A DNA stretch of 64,000 nt from contig OZ038509.1 in the NCBI GenBank assembly GCA_964036315.1, positions 33,668,999-33,732,998 of the forward strand, in the 5' to 3' direction. The position numbers and the translations under genes were made by a program. This document shows, one piece after another, positions 1 through 11,776 of this stretch. Position 1 is the stretch's first letter. Each line of letters starts with the position of its first letter. The notes beneath the pieces were generated by a model. That model saw only the letters and a list, made by a program, of their open reading frames with translations. It was not told the DNA's origin and searched no databases. Origin of the DNA: Acanthosepion esculentum (taxonomy: Eukaryota; Mollusca; Cephalopoda; Sepiida; Sepiidae).

Positions 1-1690
1 TTTAATTTGAGTTACTATATTTAACAAACAAGTCATTTTTATTTGTTTTCCGAGCTAAAACTATTCCTTTTGAAAAATCAACTGAAAAACACACACATTC
101 AAATAGTAAAGTTTATTAACATTTATGCGAAGTTACTGTCTTTGATTCTAAGCCGACTTAATGGAACAATAGATAAGGACGGAGATCTCTTCCCTTTGAT
201 TGCAGAGAGTGCTCGTTTAGACGTGCCCTAATCGATTAAGCAATCATAGATATCGGCACTCGCTTTCATCCAAGCACCGGGAACGTCGTCATCTCTCTTT
301 ATTACCTTTCTCCCGTCCGGTGGCAGTGACGGAAATAATTGTGAATGCCCATCCTACTCGTGAAGAGTTGTGAGCAGGAGTGAGTGGGTCATAGACTCGG
401 CTGGGCGAGTCGGGCCCTCATGATAACACGTCGCAGATCATCTTCATGTTGACGCTTGGGTTCGAAAGTCACTGTCTACCTTTGGTTGGCCCTACGCCAG
501 TAAGGCTGACTTGTAGCGACGGTTTTCCAGGCCTCAGGCAACCAGTAAGTAATAGATATCAGTTGAACTCAGAAAAAATATATCCGATCGTCTCTCAGCA
601 AAGATCGAACTCATTAGCTTCTCTTCCGAGATTAGAAACATCGGTATTTCTTGGACAAATTCAGCTCTGGCCCAAGACTTTATTCAGTCTATCTCAATTC
701 ATTACCAAATTTACTATTAGTAGCTTTTGAAACTCGCATATCACTTGACGACATGGATTCTTACAGAAATTGAAGCCGAAGCGAATTTTTAAATCGGAAA
801 TAATTTAAAAAGATTATATTTATTTTGTATTTTCAGGTTTCATAAATAATGTTAATATCTCTATAAAAATCTTGTTCAACGAGAAAGATAATTAATTATT
901 GCCAATATCTACATTTGCATAGACTCCCTCTGTTATGATTAAGATTCAAAAGGAATTCTTCCAATGACACATTCTTTAAACAACCTTTGCTATTACTTAA
1001 AGTAATAAAGTTTTTCTTTAGGGAATTTCAATGTCGTGTACGTTTCTCTAGTCTAATAGTTTCCTATATTTATCAAGGTTCAATTTCTATGTTTCATTTT
1101 TGGAATTTATTGCTGCATATTATTGACATATTATTTATTCGTTATATCTTTTAAGCGTAATTTACATTACATGCAATTCATATGCAGCTGCGATAATTGC
1201 ATACATCCTACAAGAACAGTGGTCGGTAAGCGAGCTAGGAATTCGTAAGTTGAAAGCCTCCGCGTCTGTGAAAATTAGCGTAACACAATTTTCTTACTCT
1301 CATTTATTTTACATAACGTCTAACCTTATTAAAAATCTATATTTCCTTTCTTGAATTGAACAATTGTTTAAAATGTTTTTTGTATGAACATACGGAGTTA
1401 TTGCCAAGTCCCATCTGGAAATGGAGTTATGTTGTAAGTAACGAATGGCATCATATATTTATCTTCAGTGTCAGAAATCGAACGCGTGGTTCACCAATTT
1501 GGACGAACTATAAATCCATAAGCAACGGAACATTATTATTAATAATTAACGGCATGAAAATATAAAATCATTATCTAATTGATAAGATACATATCTAAAA
1601 TATTGCCATGCAGGAAATAGATTTCTGAGATGTTTCCCACATTCAAAATTTCTCAAACTTTTAAGCAGAAAAATATAACTTAATTGTACA
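1..1690. other. Unassigned AT-rich DNA
   Basis: I see no gene or recognisable repeat here. A patch at about 240-560 is richer in G+C than its surroundings and could be the edge of an old retroelement, but no protein domain is readable in any frame. The short open frames at 43-231 and 446-730 look like chance. Confidence 0.5.
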
Positions 1691-1692
1691 AC

Positions 1693-1741
<49 letters not shown>

Positions 1742-1767
1742 GAAGAAGAAGAAGAAGAAGAAGAAGA
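1693..1767. repeat. (TAA)n followed by (GAA)n microsatellite
   Basis: An uninterrupted TAA run to 1740 changes directly into a GAA run to 1767. Nothing recognisable follows until about 2785. Confidence 0.95.
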
Positions 1768-2784
1768 TGATTACGACACAGAACCTGCGGAATAATGTTT
1801 TCCCGATGGGACTTAATTAAAAACTGATATCGAAGTATTCAAGGAACTTACTGAACTTAAGTGCCATATGTGTTACACAGGCCAATATCCATTACACAAC
1901 AACGCATATAAGGCAAAAAGCCAAAAGTATTTTATGCTCAAGAAGGTTAGAAGTCACTACAACAAACCTGGTTTAGTTTTACTAGACAGTAAGTGATATA
2001 AGTCCTACCCTGAACAGCGAAATACTTATATTGATATATGGACTGTAGTATATATTTTAGTTCCACATTTTCCAATAATATCTTTTGAAAAATATTTGAC
2101 CAAGTGAAAAATAATATTTATCAATAATTTAGGTCATAGCAACAAAATTATTTTGTTGCTGTTGCCTCGGTGGTATGATCGACATCGAAGCCTGCTCAGC
2201 AGACTGTACCTGTCTCACCTCCTCTCCATTCCGTTCATTGAGCATGATCTTACTCTTCACTTTCTGCTTCTCTTGTTGGACACCACAATTTAACAAATGT
2301 TTATACTTGGTGTGGTGATGTGGAAAATCCAGCATATTTCCCTTATCCGCGACGCCTTCTGGTTGGGATAAGATTAACTTTCCAGATGGACATCAGGGTG
2401 TTTTCCTATAATGGATCCCAATTTAGAGCGTAAAGGCGGGAGGAAGGGTATAACATCGGATGTAAATTAAAAGTGGTGTATATAAGACCAAACACATTTT
2501 TGTCGATAATTAAGGGAATAAGTATCCGAAGTGGATAGAATGGACTGCATATACGCAACTCGGATTTGGTGCTGCGTTAGGGTTACATTGAACGAGTTTT
2601 AGTTAGAACACTTAGTTTGTTCAAGTGTTCCAAGTATAGTCGCTTCAGACCATAGACTAGATAGGGTTGTAAATTCGAAAGATAAACGCCAAATATCAAA
2701 TATCGCGAAGGCAGTGACGTCCTTTATGCTTGACAAGAATGGTCACTCCCCCAGTTAGAAATTGATTAAAGACTTTATCTACTG

Positions 2785-2925
2785 AGGCGAGGGGAACCTC
2801 GGCGTGGTGTATCGGCTAGCAAACTTGTCTCATGAGAACTATTACGACTGAGTAGTGAGTTCGACCCTCACTGGGTGCCTCATACTTTCGGCCTTGTGCC
2901 ACATCTAAACATAGCTTAGAAAATC
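2785..2925 (+). repeat. tRNA-derived SINE head, family with GGCCTTGTGCCACAT
   Basis: The segment has a box A-like GGTGTATCGGCTAG near 2805-2820 and a box B-like GAGTTCGACCCTC near 2861, spaced as in a pol III tRNA promoter. It is followed by GGCCTTGTGCCACATCTAAA. The same downstream block occurs inverted at about 29490-29620 and, in part, inside the insertion near 20220-20240. Known SINEs have this layout; no transcription evidence is available here. Confidence 0.65.
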
Positions 2926-2934
2926 GCTATTATC

Positions 2935-3065
2935 TTCTGAGGCGAGAGGTGGTGCAGAGTCTAGGAATGTGAAATCGGTGAGCCGAGTTCGAATTCACTT
3001 TCAAACAATTACACTCGGAAAGGTATCTATCTCAGCTATAAGTTAAATAGGAGACTGAACCCATT
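2935..3065 (+). repeat. tRNA-derived SINE fragment, second family
   Basis: A box A-like GGTGGTGCAGAG is followed by a box B-like GAGTTCGAATTC near 2986. The body (about 3040-3065) ends in a segment with 'gactgaaccc', seen inverted in other copies as 'aacccataactt'. It relates to the copies at 49015-49320, 49795-49945 and 62700-62890. Confidence 0.5.
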
Positions 3066-3650
3066 GTTGGCAGTCTGTTAGGAGAATGACAAGCGCATAC
3101 TTGAACTGCAACAGATGTCCGCTCAGGATAGTTGTAGTATCAACCACAAGTTGGTTGTGTCTGCTGAAGAAAGCCATGTGCAGAGCCATGAGCATCTTTG
3201 GAAACGAAGTGTAGATAAGAAATCGCCTTGATTTACAATGTGCCTTCAAGTCGATGTAGGACTGATGAGGATAATTGCTGAGGCATTAGATATGGCCGTA
3301 GAATTGCGTACATAACTCAGGAATGATACTGAACGATATGTCGCAAGTGTCACAGTATCGTGTGTACGATCTTTGGAAACATACTCATTTTATCTTTTTC
3401 TATTTACCTCATTTCCGTTATATAGATTCTCCTCTCCCCCTAAGAGATGTCACAAAAGTTAAAATTCTGTAGGAATGTCGGAATGTTATGGTTTTTCTTA
3501 ATCCTGCAGCAATTATTGCATTTATTTAGTTGGTTTATATTTCATTTTTCCACATGTTATTTTGCTTATCCTACCATTTAAGACAGTGGTAGAATATTTA
3601 CTAAAAAATTATATTTTATAAATATATTTTCTCTCATTTAAATGAGTAAG
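3066..3650. other. Unassigned DNA
   Basis: No gene or confident repeat is seen. The open frame at 3043-3249 on the minus strand has no recognisable domain and overlaps the SINE. Confidence 0.4.
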
Positions 3651-3657
3651 CAGCGGC

Positions 3658-3850
3658 ATATATATATATATATGTAAGCAAATGTGTGGATGTAGATCCG
3701 ACGGTATGATGAAAATGTGGAAAAGACAAAGCAAAATCCGAATATATGAGTTTACTGTTTTTATTATGTAACAAAACAAATAAAAAACAAAAACATAATA
3801 AAAACAGTAAACTCATATATTCGGATTTTGCTTTGTCTTTTCCACATTTT

Positions 3851-3910
<60 letters not shown>
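3658..3910. repeat. TA-bounded foldback element without its hammerhead core
   Basis: Two arms of roughly 70-80 bp meet near 3780 in inverted orientation. Each reads outward as AAAACAGTAAACTCATATAT, then ATTCGGATTTTGCTTTGTC, ending at TTTTCATCAT; the left arm continues into a block with GATCCGACGG. The left edge is (TA)n at 3658-3673 and the right edge is (TA)n at 3855-3910. The same arms occur at 61780-62160, where they enclose hammerhead motifs. Here the centre is collapsed and the hammerhead is missing. It is a non-coding repeat. Confidence 0.85.
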
Positions 3911-3912
<2 letters not shown>

Positions 3913-4057
3913 ATAAGGTTCAGCAAATTAAAATAATACCGCGTTAAATCTAAACATACCATTCTAAAAGTGACGTATGATGGTCGATACATCAATTTAT
4001 TGAGTTGCTTTTGTGCAGCAGGCACAGAAAACACATCAGCGTTGATGGGAAAATTAA

Positions 4058-4880
4058 TTACCGTATTTTCCGCGTATAAGGCGACTCATAGATAAGACGA
4101 GACCCAAAATCTAGGTAAATCTTCGTGATTTTATCTGATATCTGTAGTATAAGAAGACAGACTGGGAACCATATGACAAAACTGTAAATGACGATGTTTA
4201 TGAGTTCTTTGCATTAGAAGGTGATTATCATCGTAATTTGGGGTTTTAATTATGTATTATGCTTTTTTTATTCTTTAAAGATTTTATGTCATCTTAAGTA
4301 TTTTGTTGCTTAACACCGCAAAAAATACCGTATAATGCATGTTACTGAAAAATAAAGTTTGCATGTTATACTAAATGATGTCATTTAACAACACAATGAA
4401 TTTTAATTAGAAATATAGATTGTATGTTATCTAAATTTCACCCTATTATGAGAAATAATGATTGGTGTGAACGCACCCATAGCTCTAAAAATCAAAAACG
4501 AAAGATTTGTGAACATCACTTGTTACTTATGCGTGTTGATCAGTGGAACGTTTGCAAATTGTCGTGTAATCGTTACTTGAATATTGCATTTTAATGCGAA
4601 ATCAAGAAGTAAAAATAGTTTTATTACGTATAACTATAGTACAGCATTATAATGTGAATTGTCTCATCTACAAATATTTACATCGGTAGTTACGATACTG
4701 AGGCAATTGTTAGCCTACTGCGATCCATGGCGCAAGCATACTATCCTACTTACCAGTGCCAATACACCACAGTATATAAGGTTAGCTTTTTGTAACTGTT
4801 GTATTAGACGATCACTTATGGGGGGGGGCTAATCCTTGAATTTAGAGTCTTTTATCGCCTTATTTGAGGTGAAATAATGA
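4058..4880. repeat. Possible decayed DNA-transposon pair of ends
   Basis: ACCGTATTTTCCGCGTATAA at 4061-4080 is followed by a GGCGACTCATAG-type block. A weak inverted counterpart (TCTTTTATCGCCTTATTT) lies near 4847-4865. Elements with this kind of end are common non-autonomous DNA repeats in animals. The inverted match is short and imperfect, so the boundaries are tentative. Confidence 0.3.
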
Positions 4881-5149
4881 AAAAATATTTATGCATTTAT
4901 GAAATACCAGGAATTAAACAAAATGGAATATTGATGTTATTTTAAAGTATGCCGCATAGTTATACAATTTATTTTTTCATTTTAAGGGGTTTGTGTTATA
5001 AAACAAACAAAAAAACTGGTGACCCACATTATAAATTATAAAATTAATATAAAAGTAAACATTTTTTAAGTACGAAAAACTTACTTAGCAAAAACTTAAT
5101 TCGTTACAGTTATAATTGAATGATACGATATCACCGAGTTTTTGAGATT

Positions 5150-5530
5150 TAGAGACCGTAAATGCGGTTTTACAGAAGGATGCTGAGGTTGCCATGGTCC
5201 GAACATGTGAACAACAACGAGGTTTTGGAGAAAATGGAAACAAAATGAAAACTTATACTTAACACCAGCAAGAGACGGTTGAAACTTCTGAGGCACATAA
5301 TGAGGAGGGAGGGCTTGGAAAATTTGATACTCACAGGACAGATTGAGAGAAAGAGGGTCAGATGAAAGCAGCGCGTAACATACTTGATGAGCTTGAGTAA
5401 ATGAATGGTAGAACAGGATTTGTGAGAAATAAAAAAAAAAGACAAAACTTATTAAGAACTACAAGGGGCAAAAAGATGTGGAGAGCCATGATCGCCTACG
5501 TCTTGAAGAGATACGTCACATAAAAGAAAT
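5150..5530 (+). pseudogene. Non-LTR retrotransposon ORF2 C-terminal relic
   Basis: Read across frameshifts on the plus strand, this gives the conserved tail found in many mollusc LINE polyproteins: FYRRMLRLPWSEHV, then LKLLRHIMRREGLENLILTG, then GKKMWRAMIAYVLK near 5474-5515. This is the part of ORF2 downstream of the reverse transcriptase. The catalytic domains are absent, consistent with 5' truncation during reverse transcription. Related tails occur at about 18130, 25640, 26660, 31575, 32580, 45480, 57440 and 57945, so this family has been very active in the genome. It is dead here because no frame is open across the segment. Confidence 0.75.
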
Positions 5531-6965
5531 AAGATTGAGGGATTTTCTCTCGTGAATCAATGATAGTCACTTTAATCTCCTCAGGAGAGGAATGTTGTGT
5601 TTCTAGTGCAGACATGACTTGCCATTATTTCCTAAACATTTTTATGGAAGTTCCGCGAGTAAGCGGGCTAATTCATTGCAGAGGCCAAAACAATCAACGA
5701 GGTACAAAACAGTTGTTTTTGTATAATGGTCATTCTAAATGTCTTACTGAAGAACATTTGTTCTGTCCTCTGTGTTTATTGGTAGCTTTGGGATTCAGCA
5801 GGGTTCTAGCATCTACTGGCTTTCTCAGTATTCTCAAATATCTGTTAACATCAAGTAGCCAGTAAATCTATTCTAGACCATAATTCCTACACCATCAAAC
5901 TTATGCCAATGCGGTGTTTCAAGTCGTAGATCATACCAAATAAAGTTATGGCATTTAAGCACATTAAGAATGAATTGCTTTTATTTTGTCCATATTACAC
6001 GCTGTACCTCATGAACTCTGCCTACTGGCTTCCGACTTCTCTGGACCGTTTTTGAAAATCACAGTTTCGGTTTAGTTTGCACCAAGATTTTGTGAATGGA
6101 ACGTTTGATACTTGCTGTATGTGGCTTATTACATAATTTTGTGAATAGTTTTCTGTGGATTTTCTATAGAATGTTTTTCAGTTCTTCGTTTAATTCACCC
6201 ATACATCTTCAATTTCTTGATAGCCTGTTTAAATTCCTAAAATAAATTTGCAGATCACTGTGGTATACAGAAACTTTCCTGAATTATAGGTTTTTCGGCA
6301 CCAGGACGGACCTGACAGTACCGTTATCACCCAGTTTTGATCTAAGAATACTTTTTCTTCTGATGGATCATTTCGGCATTTTCAGAGAATCATTTAGAGA
6401 GTTAATTTCACTGAGGAATTATAGAGTAATAAAATTCACAAGTGTGTTTAGAGTTGTTTGACATCAAGGCATGAACTTTAATTAAAAAATTAAATTCACT
6501 ATATCTACAACTGACGCAAATAATCTTCTGAAGATGAGACAACGAATGTAACAAGAAATCAGCCTTTTTCTTTTTTGCCGTATTCTTATAATTTCTAAAC
6601 GGAATAGACCAGACGAGCGATGCTGAACCCTTTCCAAAGGCTACAGAAATATATTGGTTGAAAGTGAATTAATTATGTAAAACACGAATAAATTGATAAT
6701 TATGGAAATAAAATAATATCAATTCTCTCTTATTTATAATCAATCAAGTCATTAACTTTTTTAGAAGCGCTAATTGAATGAATAACTGCCAATAAATTCG
6801 GGAGAGTGACGTATAATAAAGGAAATAATTTACAATTGAAATAATTTTGCGTACTATATATGTCTCAGATGCGTGCAAAAGGCCCATGTATTCTTTTTCG
6901 AAAAGTAGAATACTGTTTACAAACCAGGTTTCCTTTCGAAAATTTCCACTCCCCACCTCTCTCAT
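5531..6965. other. Unassigned AT-rich DNA
   Basis: I see no gene and no clear repeat. The plus-strand open frame at 5560-5865 (about 100 codons) has no domain I recognise and is probably chance or an old repeat. Confidence 0.4.
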
Positions 6966-6968
6966 ATA

Positions 6969-7460
6969 CGAAGTCTGTCTGAAAAGTAACGGTACTGGTG
7001 TCACAAACAACGTATTTCAATTCCAAACAACAAACTACATGGTTTCCCCTTCAAAGTAATCCACCTCGAGTCTAATGTACTTTTCCATTCTTCTCTGCCA
7101 CGCTTTCTAGACTGCTGGTGGGATTTTCTTAGATACTCAACTCCGTCGTCACGGCCATATTGATGGCATTCACGCTTTCAAAACTGCTACCCTTGATGAC
7201 GGAGCAAGTGCGGCGACATACTTCTCCGCCACGAACCGCCGGATGTTCAGGGCGCTGTGAGCAGGTGCATCGTCGTAGTGAAGCAGCCACGAATTGTTTT
7301 GCGACAAGTCTCGCAAAATGTAAAAAATGGTTGTATAAAGCTGAGATTAATGTTATATACTCCGAAGATATCATGTTAGATGATAACACAATACGCTTAT
7401 CCCTTTTCCACCCAAAGCTCACACAGCAAACCCAGTCCCTTTACTTTTCAAACAGACCTC

Positions 7461-7461
<1 letters not shown>
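6969..7461 (-). mobile_element. Internally deleted mariner-type transposon
   Basis: The ends are inverted: CGAAGTCTGTCTGAAAAGTA on the left and, on the minus strand, CGAGGTCTGTTTGAAAAGTA on the right, with TA just outside the left end. The minus strand carries pieces of mariner transposase: LLHYDDAPAHSALNIRRF near 7230-7290, which holds the second catalytic aspartate region, and WQRRMEKYIRLEVDYFEG near 7045-7105, the usual C-terminal end. The element is under 500 bp against about 1.3 kb for a full mariner, so the N-terminal and most catalytic parts are deleted. It cannot encode a transposase. Confidence 0.8.

Positions 7462-7524
<63 letters not shown>
7462..7524. repeat. (TG)n(TA)n microsatellite
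   Basis: This short TG run followed by a long TA run separates the mariner relic from the left arm of the LINE-bearing inverted repeat. Confidence 0.95.
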
Positions 7525-7530
<6 letters not shown>

Positions 7531-7773
7531 AAAAAAAGAAAGAACAATAAGATATATAATCTGGTGTTCTTATCGATTTTTTTTATTTTTACAAAAGAGT
7601 GTTCAATGTAAATTTACAGAGCATAAATATTATAAATTAACTGATTTAAAAATATGGTACCATCGCTACACAGGAATTACCATATCTCAAAAACAAACTA
7701 ACAACTTCAAATTCAATTGTATATTTAAATTAAAAGCACTAGTTCTGTTTCATTTTCAAGCGAATTTTGGAAT
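7521..7773 (+). repeat. Left arm of ~250-bp inverted repeat around the LINE
   Basis: This arm matches the reverse complement of 14345-14595 over nearly its whole length with scattered substitutions. Shared blocks include ATCGCTACACAGGAATTACC and CTAGTTCTGTTTCATTTTCA. The outer edge runs straight into (TA)n, as does the right arm. Confidence 0.9.
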
Positions 7774-8492
7774 TGATATTTAAAAGGGTACAAAATGTGG
7801 CACAAGACCAAAAAGGGGAATTGGGGAAAAGGACGGTCTTCTTCTGTCTTAATTCTAAACTAAGCTAGTCACAAACACTGGCCCAAACATACCAACAATA
7901 GTCCTATCACCAAAACAACACATTTTCTCCTACCTTTCTTACTACATTCACCATAATATCTCAATGTCTCTATGAAATCCTAACTAGTCCCCATATGTAC
8001 ATTTTAAAGTCTGTGGGGGAGGGGAATAAAAACAACAAAAAACCAAACATACAAACACGCACTCATTCACTCACAACAACAAATACGAAAACACACACGC
8101 AAAACGAAAGGCATCCCGCAACTACCAGAGAACTGACATCACTGACCACTTAACGAGGGTGGGGATGGGGAATTAAACTAAAGAAAAATAGGGACAGAAA
8201 TAAAAGTGGGCCAATGAGTATACATACCCTAGCTAAGTTAACCGGAAACAGGATACTAAAGATTCAAACTAAACCTAAACTAGCCTAATATCGGGACGGG
8301 TTGCCTCTGTTGAACCCAGGAAGGACAAAATCCTGTACCTAACCGACATCAAAGTGCGACTCCAGGTCAGTCTCTTTCACTCTACACAGTCGCGCAAGAT
8401 TTACCCACCTTTTACCGAATTCTGATGAAGATAATCGCCGCCTTTCCATCCAAATCTTGACTTTAAGTTGATGTTGGGAAGAAGTAAACTTC
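7774..8492 (-). other. Probable 3' untranslated region of the L1/Tx1-type LINE
   Basis: This non-coding stretch lies between the ORF2 stop region and the left inverted arm. It is A-rich on the plus strand with many short CA-rich words (8040-8110). No poly(A) or clear tandem tail was seen at the junction with the arm, so the true 3' end is uncertain. Confidence 0.45.
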
Positions 8493-8819
8493 TCACCTCC
8501 ATAGAATCCCTTCTGACGTGTCGATCAAATCACGACTCTCATAATACCTAGCAAGCAGTGGAACATAAAGTTCAGCCTTCATCAACGGCGGTGTCACATT
8601 GCTACAAACAGAAGAGGCCTCAGGGACAAAGAACTTTCCCTGCAGCATGCGAACCATGAGGCCTTCAACGAACTTACACAACGGTGCTACCACCCTGCAA
8701 TGAAAGAAAGCGTGACCCAGAGTCTCGACCTCCCCATCACAGTGTCGGCAGTTTGGAGATTTCTCCAAGCCCGCTGAGCGAAGTTTTTTGGCGATCCAGA
8801 GGGCCCCACGCATCACCAG
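8493..8819 (-). pseudogene. LINE ORF2 C-terminal zinc-motif domain
   Basis: This open stretch contains CRHCDGEVETLGHAFFHC near 8700-8755, a C-x2-C-x8-H-x4-C motif. L1/Tx1-type ORF2 proteins have such a cysteine-histidine domain near the C-terminus, thought to bind RNA. It is separated from the reverse transcriptase part by one in-frame TAG at 8820-8822, so the two were a single polypeptide before decay. The open frame ends at 8493 with LIDTSEGILWR, so the C-terminus seems preserved. Confidence 0.8.
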
Positions 8820-10309
8820 CTAGGTGAGGGATGCCTCATCGTTATTAAGACATTTCAACCTGGGCGCCCAAGGCCAGACTGAGCGAGCCTCCTGCTTCGT
8901 AAGACGGAGCTCGTCAATCAGATCATCATGAATGGACCCCCTGACTAACACTTGATATAATGCCCTACGAGATAACGCCTGGACGTTAGAGAGGCCATCC
9001 GACGCCCGTAAGAGGCGTTTCAGAGCAAGACGACATTCACGGTAGAAGGAGCATTCGGCTCCGGGTAAATGGTGGGCCTCCTCCTCACATAAGCCCACAC
9101 TTCTCAAGGATGGGAAATTTCTACGGGCGTCTTCCTTCCAGAAGGCGCCCTCCTCAGCCGATTCGCGACACAAACGATCTAGGAACCCGATGCGAAGCAT
9201 ATCAAGACGAATCTCAATGCTAGGCATACCTAGACCGCCTTCAGATGGATGAAGGCAACAGATCTCCCGAGATACCCTAGCGGCTTTGCCTCTCCACAAG
9301 AAAGAGAACAAGAGCCTTACTAATGATATTAGTGTGGCATACAGAAGTGGAAGTACCGAGAGTCGGTAAAGGAGAATCGGGTAGATATGTGAAACACATA
9401 CTTCCGCCTTCCCCTTTAAGGAAAGATTCCTCTGAGACCACAGATTAATTGCGATCTCGGCCTTCCCTTGTACCTCCGACCAATTCATTCCCAACTGGAT
9501 ATCAGGACCGAACCAGACGCCGAGTATCTTGACCGGCCCATCAGTCCAGTGGAAAGGTCCGAGAAGAGAAACTCCCTTCCACGCACCCAACCGCAAGCCA
9601 ACAGAGTTATCGCGGTTGATCTTGGTCCCTGTCACCATCTCATAACCACTGATTTCTTTGCTGACTTCGTTAATCTCGGCTCTGCTCAACACAAGAACCG
9701 AAACGTCGTCAGCATAGGCAGAATACCTGGCCGATGTGGTAGCACCGGGTAGGGAAATTCTGCGTAGGACCGGATTCCCCTTTAACTTGCGAAGGAAAGG
9801 TTTCAACGCAAGAACGTAAAGCATAGGCGATAGCGGACAACCCTGACGAATAGATCGAGACAATACGAAAGGTTCCGATCTTACCCCGTTCACTTCCACC
9901 AGCGCACCGGGAGTCGCATACAGAAGACGGATCCAGGAACAAAAGTCCGGCCCGAAACCGGTAACCGAAAGAACAGCCTCCAGGAATCGATGATCAACCC
10001 TATCAAAGGCCTTGGATTGATCCAAATTGATCAGCGCGGCTTCACTGTCGACTTTCTTTATGATTAAGCGGACCATATGAAGGTTGTCCTGAATAGTCCT
10101 GCCTTCACAGCACAAGTCTATTCGGAGCCAATCAGACTAGACAGGACAAGCTGCAAACGATTGGCTAAGATGTTTTCCAAAATCTTTAACTCTGTATTTA
10201 ACATAGTTAAAGGGCGAAAATTACCTATCCCATCCCCATCGTTTTTGTCCTTACACAGCAACTTGATCACACCCCTGGTGAAGCGTTGAGGTATAGACGC
10301 CTGCTTCAT
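8820..10309 (-). pseudogene. LINE ORF2 reverse transcriptase domain
   Basis: This domain copies element RNA into DNA at the target site. The segment 10309-10118 gives the start of the domain (IPQRFTRGVIKLLCKDKNDG, NFRPLTMLNTELKILENILA). After a frameshift near 10110 the long frame 10115-8820 carries LINLDQSKAFDRVDHRFL (first catalytic aspartate), RQGCPLSPMLY, and AYADDVSVL near 9705-9720 with the catalytic Asp pair intact. The thumb and connection region follow. A frameshift and a terminal in-frame TAG break the gene. These motifs put it in the L1/Tx1 group of non-LTR elements rather than RTE or Jockey; only a phylogeny would settle the clade. Confidence 0.88.
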
Positions 10310-10917
10310 CCAGTTGGTGAAAATCAGTTCCAGGAAGAGAACAAAAACGGGCGACTACCTCAAGTAGACTTCGTAGGGAAGACCATCTAATCCCGGAGAT
10401 TTATACAGGCCAACCTGTTTCAAAGCTTCCCAGATTCCCGACTGTGATGGGACCCTCACACCCAGCCGCTTCAGCTGCCTCAAGGCAGAGAATGCCGGCT
10501 AAATAGGCGTCGAACTGAGCAGGGCTCAGACCGGGCTCCCTGGCAAAAAGATCCCGAAAGTAATCCCGAAAAGCCTCACATATACCGAGTTTGTAGTCAC
10601 GGTCCGCTTATCCAGCAATGTGACGCTCGCGATATGCCACCGTGATGCATTCCTACTTTCCTCGGCACGCAATTCTGCGGCCATATTCGTCGCCTCAGAG
10701 GACATTCTTTTTAACTTAGCTCTAACTAGCGGAGCTTGATCCTCCTTGATAAGCAAGGAGGCCAAGTCTGCCTTAGCTAAGGCTACTTCTCCACTATCAC
10801 GGGATTTAACTGCCCGATCAACTCTTTTCTCACAAACCGTTTGCGCCGCTAATCTATCTAGATTGAGTCGACGACCAAAATCAGCAGCAAACGTTCGAAT
10901 TTTAGATTTTAATTTAT
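10310..10917 (-). pseudogene. LINE ORF2 linker between endonuclease and reverse transcriptase
   Basis: A helical, charged segment (LLIKEDQAPLVRAKLKRMSS, then LRAEESRNASRWHI) on the minus strand matches the linker expected between the two enzymatic domains. It is broken by stops and frameshifts, for example near 10380 and 10500. No separate function is proposed. Confidence 0.6.
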
Positions 10918-11767
10918 CCCATCAGGCATTTCCCACCACAGTCCTCGTCAGTTCCCTTTGTAACATTAGTAGCAGCTGGAATTCCTGCTCGCTAAATAAC
11001 GAGCTGTTGAATTTCCAGTAGCCAGCCATCCTAACCTTAGGCTTATCTAAGTTTACACGGACTCGGACAAGCCTATGATCCGAATAAACTATATAATGGA
11101 AACTTGGACACCCTAAAAGCCCAACATCGACTATCCTAACTAAAACTCGGTCGAGGTAGCTATCACGCAACCCTACAACCGAGCTCCCACTATTTTTCCA
11201 AGTCTAAACTACCCCCTGAAGGTGCTCATTCCGCTATTTGTCGACAAGATCAAAACCGTCGACAAAGTCGCGAAAAGGTTTCACACCCCAGTTGTTAGTA
11301 CCCGAATATGAATTTGACCCTATACGATCTATGTCGGAGTCAAGGATAGCATTCCAATCCCCCGCTAAAACTACCCGACGTGATGTCGTCATAAACGGCT
11401 AGATCTGGTGAGACAAAGCAGGCCGCTCATTCTGGATATTGGGCCCATATACTCCAATGAGACGCAAAGGCTTATCCTTTATGGTAACATCCAGCACGCA
11501 AAGCCTTCCCGCCGGATCTGCGAAGACAAGCGCACACGCAGCCTTCAAAGAGTTGCTCACTAGCCAAGAGACACCTCTCGAGCTTCCATCAAAACATTCT
11601 GAATAAAGAGAAAACCCCTTAGACAGAATGCCTTCATAATCGCGAGAAGAAAAACGGGTCTCTTGCACACAACATATATTAACCCCTAAGCACTGAAGGT
11701 CGCGAGAGAGCTTCACCCTTCGAGACTCCGACCTCAGGCCTCGGGCATTCACACTTGCCAACCATTA
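10918..11767 (-). pseudogene. LINE ORF2 AP-type endonuclease domain
   Basis: This domain nicks the genomic target. On the minus strand the frame opens with WLASVNARGLRSESRRVKLS (11767 on), then VNICCVQETRFSS (catalytic glutamate region), RLIGVYGPN, VVLAGDWNAILDSDIDRIG near 11370, SSVVGLRDSYLDRVLVR near 11170 and YSDHRLVRVRV (the SDH signature) near 11080. All are hallmarks of the exonuclease-endonuclease-phosphatase fold used by L1/Tx1 elements. Stops near 11399 and about 11240 and a frameshift break it. No ATG precedes the conserved start in frame, so the original initiation codon is lost or a non-AUG mechanism was used. Confidence 0.88.
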
Positions 11768-11776
11768 TCAAACCAA

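Noticed and set aside
7160..7783. 207-codon plus-strand frame
   Set aside because: It runs antisense through the mariner relic, then a TA tract and the inverted arm. It joins unrelated repeats and has no domain.
9468..9752. Plus-strand frames across 9.4-13.1 kb
   Set aside because: They lie antisense to the LINE ORFs, whose minus-strand translation carries all the catalytic motifs.
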